Source of the DNA: Burkholderiaceae bacterium
Lineage (GTDB): Bacteria; Pseudomonadota; Gammaproteobacteria; Burkholderiales; Burkholderiaceae_C
Length of the DNA: 5,589 nt
Assembly: GCA_031256125.1 (NCBI GenBank)
Contig: JAIRRE010000356.1
Span: 1-5,589 of the forward strand
Direction: 5' to 3'
Below are positions 1 to 5,589 of the stretch, piece after piece. The notes below the pieces were generated by a model that searched no databases, was not told the DNA's origin, and worked only from the letters and a program-made list of their open reading frames with translations. The translations under genes and the position numbers were made by a program. Position 1 is the first letter of the stretch. Each line of letters begins with the position of its first letter.

Positions 1-133
1 TGGCCTGATCGAAGTGATGAAGCAATTCGCCGAAGTCAATGCCGAAGCCGCAGGCCGGCTGGTCAAGTTTCACATCAACAACGAATCTCCCGTAGAGGCA
101 GGCGCGCCGCTGGCCGACATCGAAGCCGACTGA
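1..133 (+). CDS. accB: Biotin carboxyl carrier protein (AccB-like), C-terminal fragment, 5' end outside window
   Basis: This is the last 43 codons (reading frame from base 2) of a biotinyl domain protein. It carries the biotin that shuttles carboxyl groups from biotin carboxylase to a carboxyltransferase. The visible motif is E-V-M-K, with the lysine codon at 20-22 as the expected biotinylation site; the commonest form in the family is EAMK. After it comes the usual second half of the biotinyl/lipoyl barrel: E-V-N-A-E-x-x-G, a short strand, then the N-x-x-x-V-E-x-G-x-P-L turn. The protein ends six residues after that turn, as single-domain carriers do. Its stop overlaps the start of the biotin carboxylase gene (TGATG, 131-135). 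Because the carboxyltransferase genes downstream are KipI/KipA-like rather than AccA/AccD, this is probably an accessory paralogue, not the carrier of acetyl-CoA carboxylase; the symbol names the family only. The N-terminal part cannot be judged. Confidence 0.88.
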   Translation, partial: GLIEVMKQFAEVNAEAAGRLVKFHINNESPVEAGAPLADIEAD

Positions 134-1539
134 TGAATGGCACCATGACCTGTTCCTTCACATCTGTGCTGATTGCCAATCGCGGGGAAATTGCCGTTCG
201 CGTAATCCGCGCCGCGCAAGAACTCGGCATTCGAACCATCGCGGTGTACAGCGATGCCGACCAAAACAGCCTGCATGTCCGCTTGGCCGACCAAGCCGTC
301 AACATTGGCCCATACCAGGCGGCCAAGAGCTATCTCAATATCAATGCTATCCTGGATGCCGCCAAGGCTACCGGCGCACAGGCCATTCACCCCGGTTATG
401 GCTTTCTGTCGGAAAACGCCGCCTTTGCCGACGCGGTCCGCGCTGCGGGGCTGGTATTCATCGGTCCGTCGGGCGACGTAATTCGCGCCATGGGCGACAA
501 GGTCAGCGCGCGCCAGGCGGCAGTGCAGGCCGGGGTTCCCGTAGTACCCGGCAGCGACGGGCTGGTCAGCGACCTGGCAACGGCCCGGCAAGAAGCCGCA
601 CGCATCGGCTACCCGGTCATGATTAAAGCCACCGCCGGCGGCGGCGGGCGCGGCATCCGCGTTTGCGCCGACGAGGCCGCCCTGGTACAGCAATGGCCGG
701 TGGCGCAGGCCGAAGCCCAAGCCGCTTTCGGCAATGGCGCCGCTTACCTGGAACGCTTCATCCCACGGGCGCGCCACATCGAAGTTCAGATTCTCGGTGA
801 CGGCCAGCGTGCGGTGCACCTGTTCGAGCGGGAATGCTCGCTGCAACGCCGCCGCCAGAAGGTATGGGAAGAAGCGCCCTCCCCCAGCCTGGACGACCGC
901 ACGCGCAAGGCTTTATGCGAATCCGCCGTGCGTCTGGCGGAGACCGTGCGCTACAGCGGCGCGGGCACGCTCGAATACCTCTACGACGATGCCACCGGCG
1001 AGTTTTTCTTTATCGAGATGAACACCCGCATCCAGGTGGAACATCCGATCACCGAGGCAATCACCGGCATTGACCTGGTGCGCGAGATGATCTTGATTGC
1101 CGGCGGGCAACCGCTGCGCCTGGCCCAATCGGACATCAGCTACCGCGGCGCAGCCATCGAGGTGCGTCTGAACGCCGAAGATCCAGCCAAGAATTTCTTC
1201 CCGAAAGTGGGTCGCGTGGAAGAGTTGGTCTGGCCCGGCGGACCGGGCGTGCGCATCGACTCGATGCTCTACCCCGGTTACGACATCTCGCCTTACTACG
1301 ACTCGCTTCTAGCCAAGCTGATCGTGCACGCCGAAAACCGGCCCGCCGCTATCGCGCGCCTGGCGCGCGCACTGGGTGAAATCAAGCTCGGCGGCCTAAC
1401 CACCACCGCCAGTCTGCATACCGCACTGGCGCGTAACGAGCAAGTGCGCAATGCCAACTATCACACTGGTTTTCTTGAACCCTGGCTGGCAGAGCACGCC
1501 GCTCAACTGGCTGGCACAACGACAGGAACTGCATCATGA
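133..1539 (+). CDS. accC: Biotin carboxylase subunit (AccC family, probably an accessory paralogue)
   Basis: A full-length biotin carboxylase of 468 aa (E. coli AccC is 449). It uses ATP and bicarbonate to carboxylate the biotin on the carrier protein, in the cytosol. From N to C it shows the VLIANRGEIAVRVIRAA entry domain (about 12-28), HPGYGFLSEN (from H86), MGDK with K123, the ATP-grasp lysine K165 followed by the glycine-rich loop A-G-G-G-G-R-G (168-174), HIEVQILGDG, QRRRQKVWEEAPSP with K243, and EMNTRIQVEH (from 295). E295, N297, R299 and R345 match the E. coli catalytic set E288, N290, R292 and R338 at a constant offset of 7. All expected residues are present, so the enzyme should be active. 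The ATG at 133 lies within the stop of the carrier gene, favouring coupled translation. An in-frame ATG at 145 is an alternative start; neither has a strong Shine-Dalgarno. The gene ends in a 4-base ATGA overlap with the next. The partners suggest a urea-carboxylase-like complex rather than fatty acid synthesis. Confidence 0.95.
   Translation: MNGTMTCSFTSVLIANRGEIAVRVIRAAQELGIRTIAVYSDADQNSLHVRLADQAVNIGPYQAAKSYLNINAILDAAKATGAQAIHPGYGFLSENAAFADAVRAAGLVFIGPSGDVIRAMGDKVSARQAAVQAGVPVVPGSDGLVSDLATARQEAARIGYPVMIKATAGGGGRGIRVCADEAALVQQWPVAQAEAQAAFGNGAAYLERFIPRARHIEVQILGDGQRAVHLFERECSLQRRRQKVWEEAPSPSLDDRTRKALCESAVRLAETVRYSGAGTLEYLYDDATGEFFFIEMNTRIQVEHPITEAITGIDLVREMILIAGGQPLRLAQSDISYRGAAIEVRLNAEDPAKNFFPKVGRVEELVWPGGPGVRIDSMLYPGYDISPYYDSLLAKLIVHAENRPAAIARLARALGEIKLGGLTTTASLHTALARNEQVRNANYHTGFLEPWLAEHAAQLAGTTTGTAS
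1524..1528 (+). promoter_or_regulatory. Ribosome binding site for the PxpB-like gene
   Basis: AGGAA lies seven bases before the ATG at 1536, inside the last codons of the biotin carboxylase gene. It supports that start and allows fresh initiation at the ATGA overlap as well as re-initiation. Confidence 0.7.
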
Positions 1540-2411
1540 GCCAAATTCGCTATTCGTTCGGCGGAGACGAGCATCTTTTTGCCGAAGTCTCCGAGGAAAT
1601 GTCCCTGGAGGCATTCTTTCGCGGCATGGCCGCCTGCACCGAATTGCAGCGTATGCAGGTGCCCGGCATTACCGAAATCTGTCCAGCCAATGCCTCCTTT
1701 CTGGTACGTTTCGATCCGGACGTCATTGCACCGGACAAGCTGCTGGAAACTGCCAAGAGCATTGAGGCGCGGGTGGAACAGGCGCCCAAGGTACTGGATA
1801 CCCGCATCGTCGAAATCCCGGTGTTCTACAACGACCCTTGGACGCACGAGACTTTGCTGCGCTTCCGTGAACGGCACCAGGATCCGAACAGCACCGACCT
1901 GGAGTACGCCGCACGCGTTAACGGACTGGCTTCGGCCGAAGCCTTCATCGCCGCGCATGCCGGCTCCCCCTGGTTCGTGTCGATGGTCGGGTTCGTCGCC
2001 GGGCTGCCCTTTCTTTACCAAATGGTGGCGCGGGAGCGGCAGTTGGAGGTACCCAAATATGTGCGCCCCCGCACCGACACGCCCAAACTGACGATCGGTC
2101 ATGGCGGCTGCTTTAGCTGCATCTACTCGGTGCGCGGAGCGGGCGGCTACCAGATGTTCGGCATTACGCCAGCGCCCATTTTCGACCCAGAGAAAAAGCT
2201 GGCGTATCTGAAAGAGTTCATGTGCTTCTTCAAGCCCGGCGATATCGTCAAATGGAAGCCCATTACCCGCGAAGAATACGACCGCGACCTGGCGGCGGTG
2301 GAAGCCGGCAGCTTCCGGCTCAATGTCAAACCGGTGCGCTTCTCACTCGATGAATTTCAAGCCGATCCCGACGGCACCAATCAGCGCTTGATGGAGACTT
2401 TGCATGCTTAA
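1536..2411 (+). CDS. pxpB: KipI/PxpB-like carboxyltransferase subunit, long urea-carboxylase-type form
   Basis: A 291-aa protein of the KipI/PxpB (allophanate hydrolase subunit 1, AHS1) family, clearly longer than E. coli PxpB (218 aa). The N-terminal part has the family's small fold (E-I-C-P-A-N-A-S-F-L-V-R-F near 47-59) and the strand RIVEIPVFY. The core has W-F-V-S-M-V-G-F-V-A-G-L-P-F (146-159) and P-R-T-D-T-P. Next comes I-G-H-G-G-C-F-S-C-I-Y (187-197), where PxpB usually has GGxxTGxYP, and then G-G-Y-Q-M-F-G-I-T (203-211). After F-K-P-G-D-I-V an extra tail of about 50 residues includes F-R-L-N-V and F-S-L-D-E-F. From memory, the insert, the PRT motif, GGYQ and this tail match the AHS1 part of urea carboxylases better than PxpB. 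It should pair with the KipA-like product of the next gene to form the carboxyltransferase; the last 8 bases overlap that gene. The symbol names the family; 5-oxoprolinase activity is not shown. Substrate unknown. Confidence 0.85.
   Translation: MSQIRYSFGGDEHLFAEVSEEMSLEAFFRGMAACTELQRMQVPGITEICPANASFLVRFDPDVIAPDKLLETAKSIEARVEQAPKVLDTRIVEIPVFYNDPWTHETLLRFRERHQDPNSTDLEYAARVNGLASAEAFIAAHAGSPWFVSMVGFVAGLPFLYQMVARERQLEVPKYVRPRTDTPKLTIGHGGCFSCIYSVRGAGGYQMFGITPAPIFDPEKKLAYLKEFMCFFKPGDIVKWKPITREEYDRDLAAVEAGSFRLNVKPVRFSLDEFQADPDGTNQRLMETLHA
2393..2396 (+). promoter_or_regulatory. Ribosome binding site for the PxpC-like gene
   Basis: GGAG lies seven bases before the ATG at 2404, within the end of the PxpB-like gene. 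It fixes the PxpC-like start at 2404, giving an 8-base overlap between the two genes. Confidence 0.7.
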
Positions 2412-3378
2412 GATCATAAAACCCGGTCTGGCCACCACGGTGCAAGACGGCGGCCGTCCAGGCTACTACAACGTCGGCATCCCGCTGTCAGGCGCACTGG
2501 ATCAATACGCGCTGCGGCTGGCCAACCTGTTGGTCGGCAACGAAGAGGATGCAGCTGTCATCGAGTGCACCTTGATGGGCGCCGAAATCGAGTTCAGCGC
2601 CGATGGCATCGTTGCTGTAGCCGGAGCCGAAACAACACCCAAGCTCAATGGCGCGGCCATGCCGCTGCACGAATCCTTCGCCGTCAAGGCCGGCGACAAG
2701 CTGGGCTTTGACTTCATGCGCAGCGGTGCGCGCCTGTATATCGCCGTGGCCGGCGGCATCGCCGTGCCTTCGGTGCTGGGTAGCCGCTCCACCTACGGAT
2801 TGGGCGCTTTCGGGGGATTCGAGGGCCGCAAGCTGGCGGCGGGCGACCTGCTGCCCGTCGGCGCCCCCTCGCCGCGCGCCCGTCCAGGCCGTCGCGTCGA
2901 AGGCGATTTGGCCGTGCAATGTGCCAAGGAGCAGGAGTTGCGCGTATTGCCGGGCCTTTACGACTACCGCCTCACGGCCGAAGCGGCACAGTCCTTCTAT
3001 GCCGACACCTGGACGGTGGGCACCGAGGCCGATCGCATCGGCTACCGTTTCAAGGGTGGACGCGCGCTGTCATTCAAGGATCGTACCCCGCCTTTTGGCG
3101 CCGGTTCCAATCCGTCGAACATCGTCGATGCCGGTTATCCCTACGGTTCCATCCAGGTACCAGGGGGGCAGGAGCCCATCATCTTGCACCGCGACGCCAT
3201 ATCGGGCGGCGGCTACGCCATGATCGGCACGGTTATCAGCGCCGACATGGACCGCATTGCACAAATGCAGCCGAACTACAAGGCCCGCTTCGTGCCCATC
3301 GACATGGCCGGCGCGCTGGCCGCACGGGCCGCGTCCCGACAGAGGCTGACCCGGTTGCGTGCCGCGCTGGCGGATTAG
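2404..3378 (+). CDS. pxpC: KipA/PxpC-like biotin-dependent carboxyltransferase subunit
   Basis: A 324-aa member of the KipA/PxpC (allophanate hydrolase subunit 2, AHS2) family, close to the 310 aa of E. coli PxpC. The order of motifs is diagnostic: MLKIIKPGLATTVQDGGRPG at the N terminus, G-A-L-D-x-x-A-L-R-L-A-N-L-L-V-G-N (30-46), Y-I-A-V-A-G-G-I-x-V-P-x-V-L-G-S-R-S-T-Y (112-131), E-A-D-R-I-G-Y-R (208-215) and S-I-Q-V-P-x-G-Q-x-P-I-I-L (249-261). The block where E. coli PxpC has DAQTTGGYP reads D-A-I-S-G-G-G-Y-A (264-272), so the two threonines are missing. Family members pair with a KipI-like subunit: in 5-oxoprolinase with PxpA, and in urea carboxylase as a fused carboxyltransferase domain. 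Here the neighbours are a biotin carboxylase and a biotin carrier, so a biotin-dependent carboxyl transfer is the likeliest job. It is the last gene of the operon; no convincing terminator follows. The symbol is by family, and the substrate is not known. Confidence 0.88.
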   Translation: MLKIIKPGLATTVQDGGRPGYYNVGIPLSGALDQYALRLANLLVGNEEDAAVIECTLMGAEIEFSADGIVAVAGAETTPKLNGAAMPLHESFAVKAGDKLGFDFMRSGARLYIAVAGGIAVPSVLGSRSTYGLGAFGGFEGRKLAAGDLLPVGAPSPRARPGRRVEGDLAVQCAKEQELRVLPGLYDYRLTAEAAQSFYADTWTVGTEADRIGYRFKGGRALSFKDRTPPFGAGSNPSNIVDAGYPYGSIQVPGGQEPIILHRDAISGGGYAMIGTVISADMDRIAQMQPNYKARFVPIDMAGALAARAASRQRLTRLRAALAD

Positions 3379-3391
3379 GGAGTGTCATTCA

Positions 3392-3570
3392 ATCGCGGTA
3401 CGCATCCAGACTGCTGGATCGCCTGATCTTGGGGTATTGGGGCGGTACTGGCCCCCTTCATCGAGCTACTTGGTTACCGTGTTGCGCGATAGCCCCGTCT
3501 TGCGCGCAATCTTGCGCTCACTCATCCTCTGGCGCAGTGCCATGCGCCTGATCTTTCCTATTAAATCCAC
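3392..3570 (-). pseudogene. istA: istA 5' remnant (IS21-family transposase), nonsense and frameshift
   Basis: From a GTG at 3570, with GAGAG eight bases upstream, the minus strand encodes V-D-L-I-G-K-I-R-R-M-A-L-R and then M-S-E-R-K-I-A-R-K-T-G-L-S-R-N-T-V. This is the N-terminal helix-turn-helix of IS21-family IstA transposases. It is followed by T-K-stop, with TAG at 3468-3466 where the family usually has K-W-L, a probable TGG to TAG change. Beyond it, adding one base to the G-run at 3456-3452 restores a frame reading P-x-Y-P-K-I-R-R-S-S-S-L-D, like the PKYRR region of the family, so a one-base deletion is likely too. Similarity stops near 3392, only 14 bases from the end of the PxpC-like gene. 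The DDE catalytic domain is missing, so the gene cannot make a transposase. An in-frame GTG at 3579 is an alternative start. Confidence 0.7.
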
Positions 3571-3592
3571 GGTAATCACTCTCTATGAGTCC

Positions 3593-3623
3593 TGCTGAAA
3601 TCTTCAGCAAGAGTGTTCAACAC
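3593..3623. repeat. Adjacent short palindromes between the IS end and istA
   Basis: TGCTGAA-ATC-TTCAGCA (3593-3609) is a perfect 7-base stem with a 3-base loop. GTGTT-C-AACAC (3613-3623) is a perfect 5-base inverted repeat around one base. Both lie in the remnant's istA leader. They could fold in RNA or bind protein; neither is followed by a T-run, so I do not call a terminator. Confidence 0.45.
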
Positions 3624-3624
3624 C

Positions 3625-3671
3625 TGGCTCACTTTTACTTCGGCACTATCCCTAAAAGTGGCTCAATTTTT
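3625..3671. repeat. IS21 end repeats: two TGGCTCA(A/C)TTTT copies
   Basis: TGGCTCACTTTTA (3625-3637) and TGGCTCAATTTTT (3659-3671) are direct copies 34 bases apart. They are the expected multiple transposase-binding repeats of an IS21-family end. An 8-base inverted repeat is laid over them: CACTTTTA (3630-3637) and TAAAAGTG (3653-3660), separated by 15 bases. Confidence 0.65.
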
Positions 3672-3704
3672 CCCTGGTCACAACAGCATCCGACAGTTGA
3701 ACGT

Positions 3705-3735
3705 TCGACGTAGCGGCCCCGCCACCCTGTACGAT
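3705..3735 (+). promoter_or_regulatory. Weak candidate polA promoter
   Basis: TACGAT (3730-3735) is a four-of-six match to TATAAT, and TCGACG (3705-3710) a four-of-six match to TTGACA, with a long 19-base spacer. If used, transcription would start about at the polA ATG (3742) and give an almost leaderless message. This would fit the lack of any Shine-Dalgarno before that ATG. The call is weak and rests on position only. Confidence 0.2.
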
Positions 3736-3741
3736 GCCGCC

Positions 3742-5589
3742 ATGCCTGAAGACACTTCCCTGCAACCGCTGCTCCTGCTGGTCGATGGTTCCAGCTATCT
3801 TTACCGGGCGTTTCATGCCTTGCCGGATTTGCGCGCCGATCCGGGTGATCCGGCCAGCCAGCCGACCGGCGCCATCCGCGGCATGGTCAACATGCTGGGC
3901 GCGTTGCGCAAGACCTATCCGCTGGCGCGCTACGCGGCCTGCGTGTTCGACGCGCCCGGCCCGACTTTCCGCGACGCGCTCTATCCCGGCTATAAGGCGC
4001 AGCGCGCGCCGATGCCGGACGACTTGCGCAGCCAGATCGCGCCGATCCACGAGGTCGCGGCGCTACTGGGCTGGCGGATATTGGCCGTGCCGGGCGTGGA
4101 GGCCGACGATGTGATCGGCACGCTGGCGGGCGCTGCCGAACAGCAGGGCATTCCGGTCATCGTTTCCAGCGGCGACAAGGACTTGGCGCAACTGGTCACG
4201 CCGCACGTCACCATCATCGACACCATGACCGGCAAGCGCCGCGACGAGGCGGGCGTGCTGGCCGAATTCGGCGTGCGGCCCGGCCAGATGCTCGATTACC
4301 AGACGCTGGTGGGCGACGCGGTGGACAACGTTCCGGGCGTCAACAAGGTCGGCCCTAAGACCGCCGCCAAATGGCTGGCCGAGTATGGGTCGCTGCAAGC
4401 CATCTTGGACCATGCCGACGCCATCAAAGGCGCAGCGGGCGAGAACCTGCGCGCCGCGCGCGATTGGCTGCCGACCGGCCGTAAGCTGTTGACGATCCGC
4501 ACCGACTGCGATCTGGCCGGGCACGTCGCGGGCCTGCCGGCGCTGGACGCGCTGGCCTTCGGCGCGCCGCAGCCGCAGCCATTGGCCGATTTCTACCGGC
4601 GCTACGGCTTTCGCACGCTGGCGCGTGATCTAGAAGGCGGCGGCAAGGCTGCGCCATTAAACGCCTCAAACGCCCCGCAACACGCGGCGGTGATGGATGC
4701 GCCTGCACCGGAATCGAGCCATACACCCGCCTCGCACGTTACCGGCCCGCTCGATTACGTCATCGTCACCGATTGGCCAACGTTTGATGCGTGGCTGACA
4801 AAGATCGCCGCCGCGCCGCTGACGGCGCTGGATACCGAAACCACCTCGCTTGACGAAATGCAGGCGCGCCTCGTCGGTATTTCGCTGGCGGTTCAGCCGG
4901 GGCAGGCGGCCTATATTCCGCTCGCCCATGCCGGCATGGAAGGGTCGGGCGCGGCGGCGCAATTGCCGCTGGATCAGGTGTTGGCGCGCCTCAAACCGTG
5001 GCTGGAAGACCCGGCTTGCCTCAAGCTCGGCCAGCACATCAAGTATGACCGGCATGTCTTGACCAACCACGGCATCGCCGTGCGCGGCTATGCGCACGAC
5101 ACCATGCTGCAAAGCTACGTGCTGGAAGTGCACCGGCCGCACGGCCTGTCCAGCTTGGCCGAGCGCCACGTGGGCCGCAGCGGCATCCAGTACGAAGACC
5201 TGTGCGGCAAAGGCGCGCGCCAGATTCCATTCGCGCAGGTGCCCATCGAGCAGGCCGGGCGCTATTCGTGCGAGGACGCCGACCAGACGCTGGACGTGCA
5301 CTTGGCCCTGTGGCCGCGTATCGAACGCGAACCCGGCCTGGCCCGCATCTACGCGCTGGAAATGGCCACCAGCGAAGTGCTGTTCCAGATGGAACGCCAC
5401 GGCGTGCTGATCGACACCGCGCTGTTGCGCCAGCAAAGCCAGCAACTGGGCGAGCGCGTGCTGGCGTTGGAGCGCGAAGCGCAGCAACTGGCCGGACAGC
5501 CGTTCAACCTGGGCAGCCCCAAGCAAATCGGCGAAATTTTCTTTCAGAAACTGGGCCTGCCGGTGGTCAAAAAGACCGCTACCGGCGCG
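3742..5589 (+). CDS. polA: DNA polymerase I, N-terminal 616 residues, 3' end outside window
   Basis: DNA polymerase I removes RNA primers and fills gaps in lagging-strand replication and repair. The frame is open to the window edge; full-length relatives have about 900-930 aa. The 5' nuclease domain starts with L-L-L-L-V-D-G-S-S-Y-L-Y-R-A-F-H and keeps the metal ligands D15, D70, E120, D122, D123, D145, D147, D192 and D195, matching E. coli at an offset of 7. The helix-hairpin-helix N-V-P-G-V-N-K-V-G-P-K-T-A follows. A low-complexity Ala/Pro linker (about 310-335) leads to the 3'-5' exonuclease domain, with D364 and E366 (D-T-E-T), D436 (K-Y-D-R) and Y508/D512 (Y-S-C-E-D). All proofreading residues are therefore present. 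The polymerase domain is only just entered (F-N-L-G-S-P-K-Q at about 592-599). I chose the ATG at 3742 because it lies 9 codons before the conserved start; no Shine-Dalgarno is visible, and an in-frame TTG at 3697 is a less likely alternative. The IS remnant lies just upstream. Confidence 0.97.
   Translation, partial: MPEDTSLQPLLLLVDGSSYLYRAFHALPDLRADPGDPASQPTGAIRGMVNMLGALRKTYPLARYAACVFDAPGPTFRDALYPGYKAQRAPMPDDLRSQIAPIHEVAALLGWRILAVPGVEADDVIGTLAGAAEQQGIPVIVSSGDKDLAQLVTPHVTIIDTMTGKRRDEAGVLAEFGVRPGQMLDYQTLVGDAVDNVPGVNKVGPKTAAKWLAEYGSLQAILDHADAIKGAAGENLRAARDWLPTGRKLLTIRTDCDLAGHVAGLPALDALAFGAPQPQPLADFYRRYGFRTLARDLEGGGKAAPLNASNAPQHAAVMDAPAPESSHTPASHVTGPLDYVIVTDWPTFDAWLTKIAAAPLTALDTETTSLDEMQARLVGISLAVQPGQAAYIPLAHAGMEGSGAAAQLPLDQVLARLKPWLEDPACLKLGQHIKYDRHVLTNHGIAVRGYAHDTMLQSYVLEVHRPHGLSSLAERHVGRSGIQYEDLCGKGARQIPFAQVPIEQAGRYSCEDADQTLDVHLALWPRIEREPGLARIYALEMATSEVLFQMERHGVLIDTALLRQQSQQLGERVLALEREAQQLAGQPFNLGSPKQIGEIFFQKLGLPVVKKTATGA

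Larger units (their letters stand above)
3383..3695 (-). mobile_element. IS21-family insertion sequence remnant (istA-proximal end only)
   Basis: Read on the minus strand, the element begins near 3695 with TGTCGG, passes through TGTTGTGACCAGGG and AAATTGAGCC, and reaches the start of istA. Repeated TGAGCCA-type motifs ahead of istA are typical of IS21-family ends, which carry several transposase binding repeats. Only about 0.3 kb survives of an element normally around 2-2.5 kb; most of istA, all of istB and the other end are gone. The outer limit at 3695 and the inner limit at 3383 are estimates. The interval happens to start with TGTC and end with GACA, but I see no target duplication flanking it. 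Confidence 0.65.
3379..3741. other. Gene-free interval holding an IS21-family scar and the polA leader
   Basis: This 363-base stretch between the carboxylase operon and polA has no intact gene on either strand. It looks less GC-rich than both flanks. About 3392-3570 is a broken istA start on the minus strand, 3571-3695 is the matching element end with repeats, and about 3696-3741 is the only remaining polA upstream DNA. Two small hairpins (3404-3419 and 3439-3455) follow the last operon gene, but neither has a T-tract. Confidence 0.75.

Noticed and set aside
70..846. Open frame of 258 codons on the minus strand
   Set aside because: Antisense to the carrier and biotin carboxylase genes, which are clearly coding; no family resemblance in the antisense product.
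1..1539. Housekeeping acetyl-CoA carboxylase accB-accC pair
   Set aside because: The next two genes, coupled by overlaps, are KipI/KipA-type carboxyltransferase halves, so an accessory enzyme is more likely. This is inference from context; a second accB-accC pair elsewhere in the genome would confirm it.
1503..2102. Open frame of 199 codons on the minus strand
   Set aside because: Antisense to the PxpB-like gene and without recognisable motifs.
3404..3455. Possible terminator after the carboxylase operon (ATCCAG/CTGGAT at 3404-3419, GGGGC/GCCCC at 3439-3455)
   Set aside because: Stems are short, no T-tract follows either, and both lie in the istA-derived sequence. Not enough for a terminator call.
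3359..3598. Plus-strand open frames running from the end of the PxpC-like gene into the intergenic region
   Set aside because: They run antisense to the istA remnant and have no ribosome binding site or recognisable protein.
3734..4114. ATG at 3734 as an alternative polA start
   Set aside because: It is in a different frame from the conserved DNA polymerase I sequence and soon gives an unrelated arginine- and cysteine-rich product.
4666..5526. Long open frame of 286 codons on the minus strand
   Set aside because: It lies antisense inside polA, whose frame contains all expected exonuclease motifs. The frame is a by-product of high-GC codon use and shows no recognisable domain.
1..5589. CRISPR arrays, tRNA or rRNA genes, riboswitches
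   Set aside because: I saw no regularly spaced repeats, no tRNA-like sequence and no rRNA segments in this window.

Overview
The window is a high-GC proteobacterial segment, most likely from a betaproteobacterium of the Burkholderiales (Alcaligenaceae-like). I base that on codon use, the style of the DNA polymerase I and the IS21-type element; no rRNA or other strong taxonomic marker is present.

Positions 1-3378 hold the end of a tightly packed plus-strand operon. It has four consecutive genes: the last 43 codons of a biotin carboxyl carrier protein, a biotin carboxylase (468 aa), a KipI/PxpB-type carboxyltransferase half (291 aa) and a KipA/PxpC-type carboxyltransferase half (324 aa). Every junction overlaps (TGATG, ATGA and an 8-base overlap), so the four are probably translated together as subunits of one complex. 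The set amounts to a urea-carboxylase-like biotin enzyme split over four polypeptides: BC and BCCP make carboxybiotin, and the KipI/KipA pair transfers the carboxyl group. The PxpB-like subunit resembles the corresponding part of urea carboxylase more than the short 5-oxoprolinase subunit of E. coli. The substrate cannot be read from the window; urea, guanidine-like compounds, 5-oxoproline or another amide are all open. The start of the operon, where a pxpA (LamB/YcsF) gene or an allophanate hydrolase might lie, is outside the window.

Positions 3379-3741 carry no intact gene. They hold a decayed minus-strand IS21-family remnant: one element end with repeated TGGCTCA motifs and the first part of istA, disabled by a stop codon and an apparent frameshift. 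The rest of the element is gone.

From 3742 to the window edge is polA, DNA polymerase I, open at its 3' end. The 616 visible residues contain a full set of 5' nuclease and 3'-5' proofreading residues; the polymerase catalytic motifs lie beyond the window. polA is a housekeeping gene unrelated to the carboxylase operon. The IS scar sits between the two, leaving only about 46 bases of non-IS DNA as polA leader.
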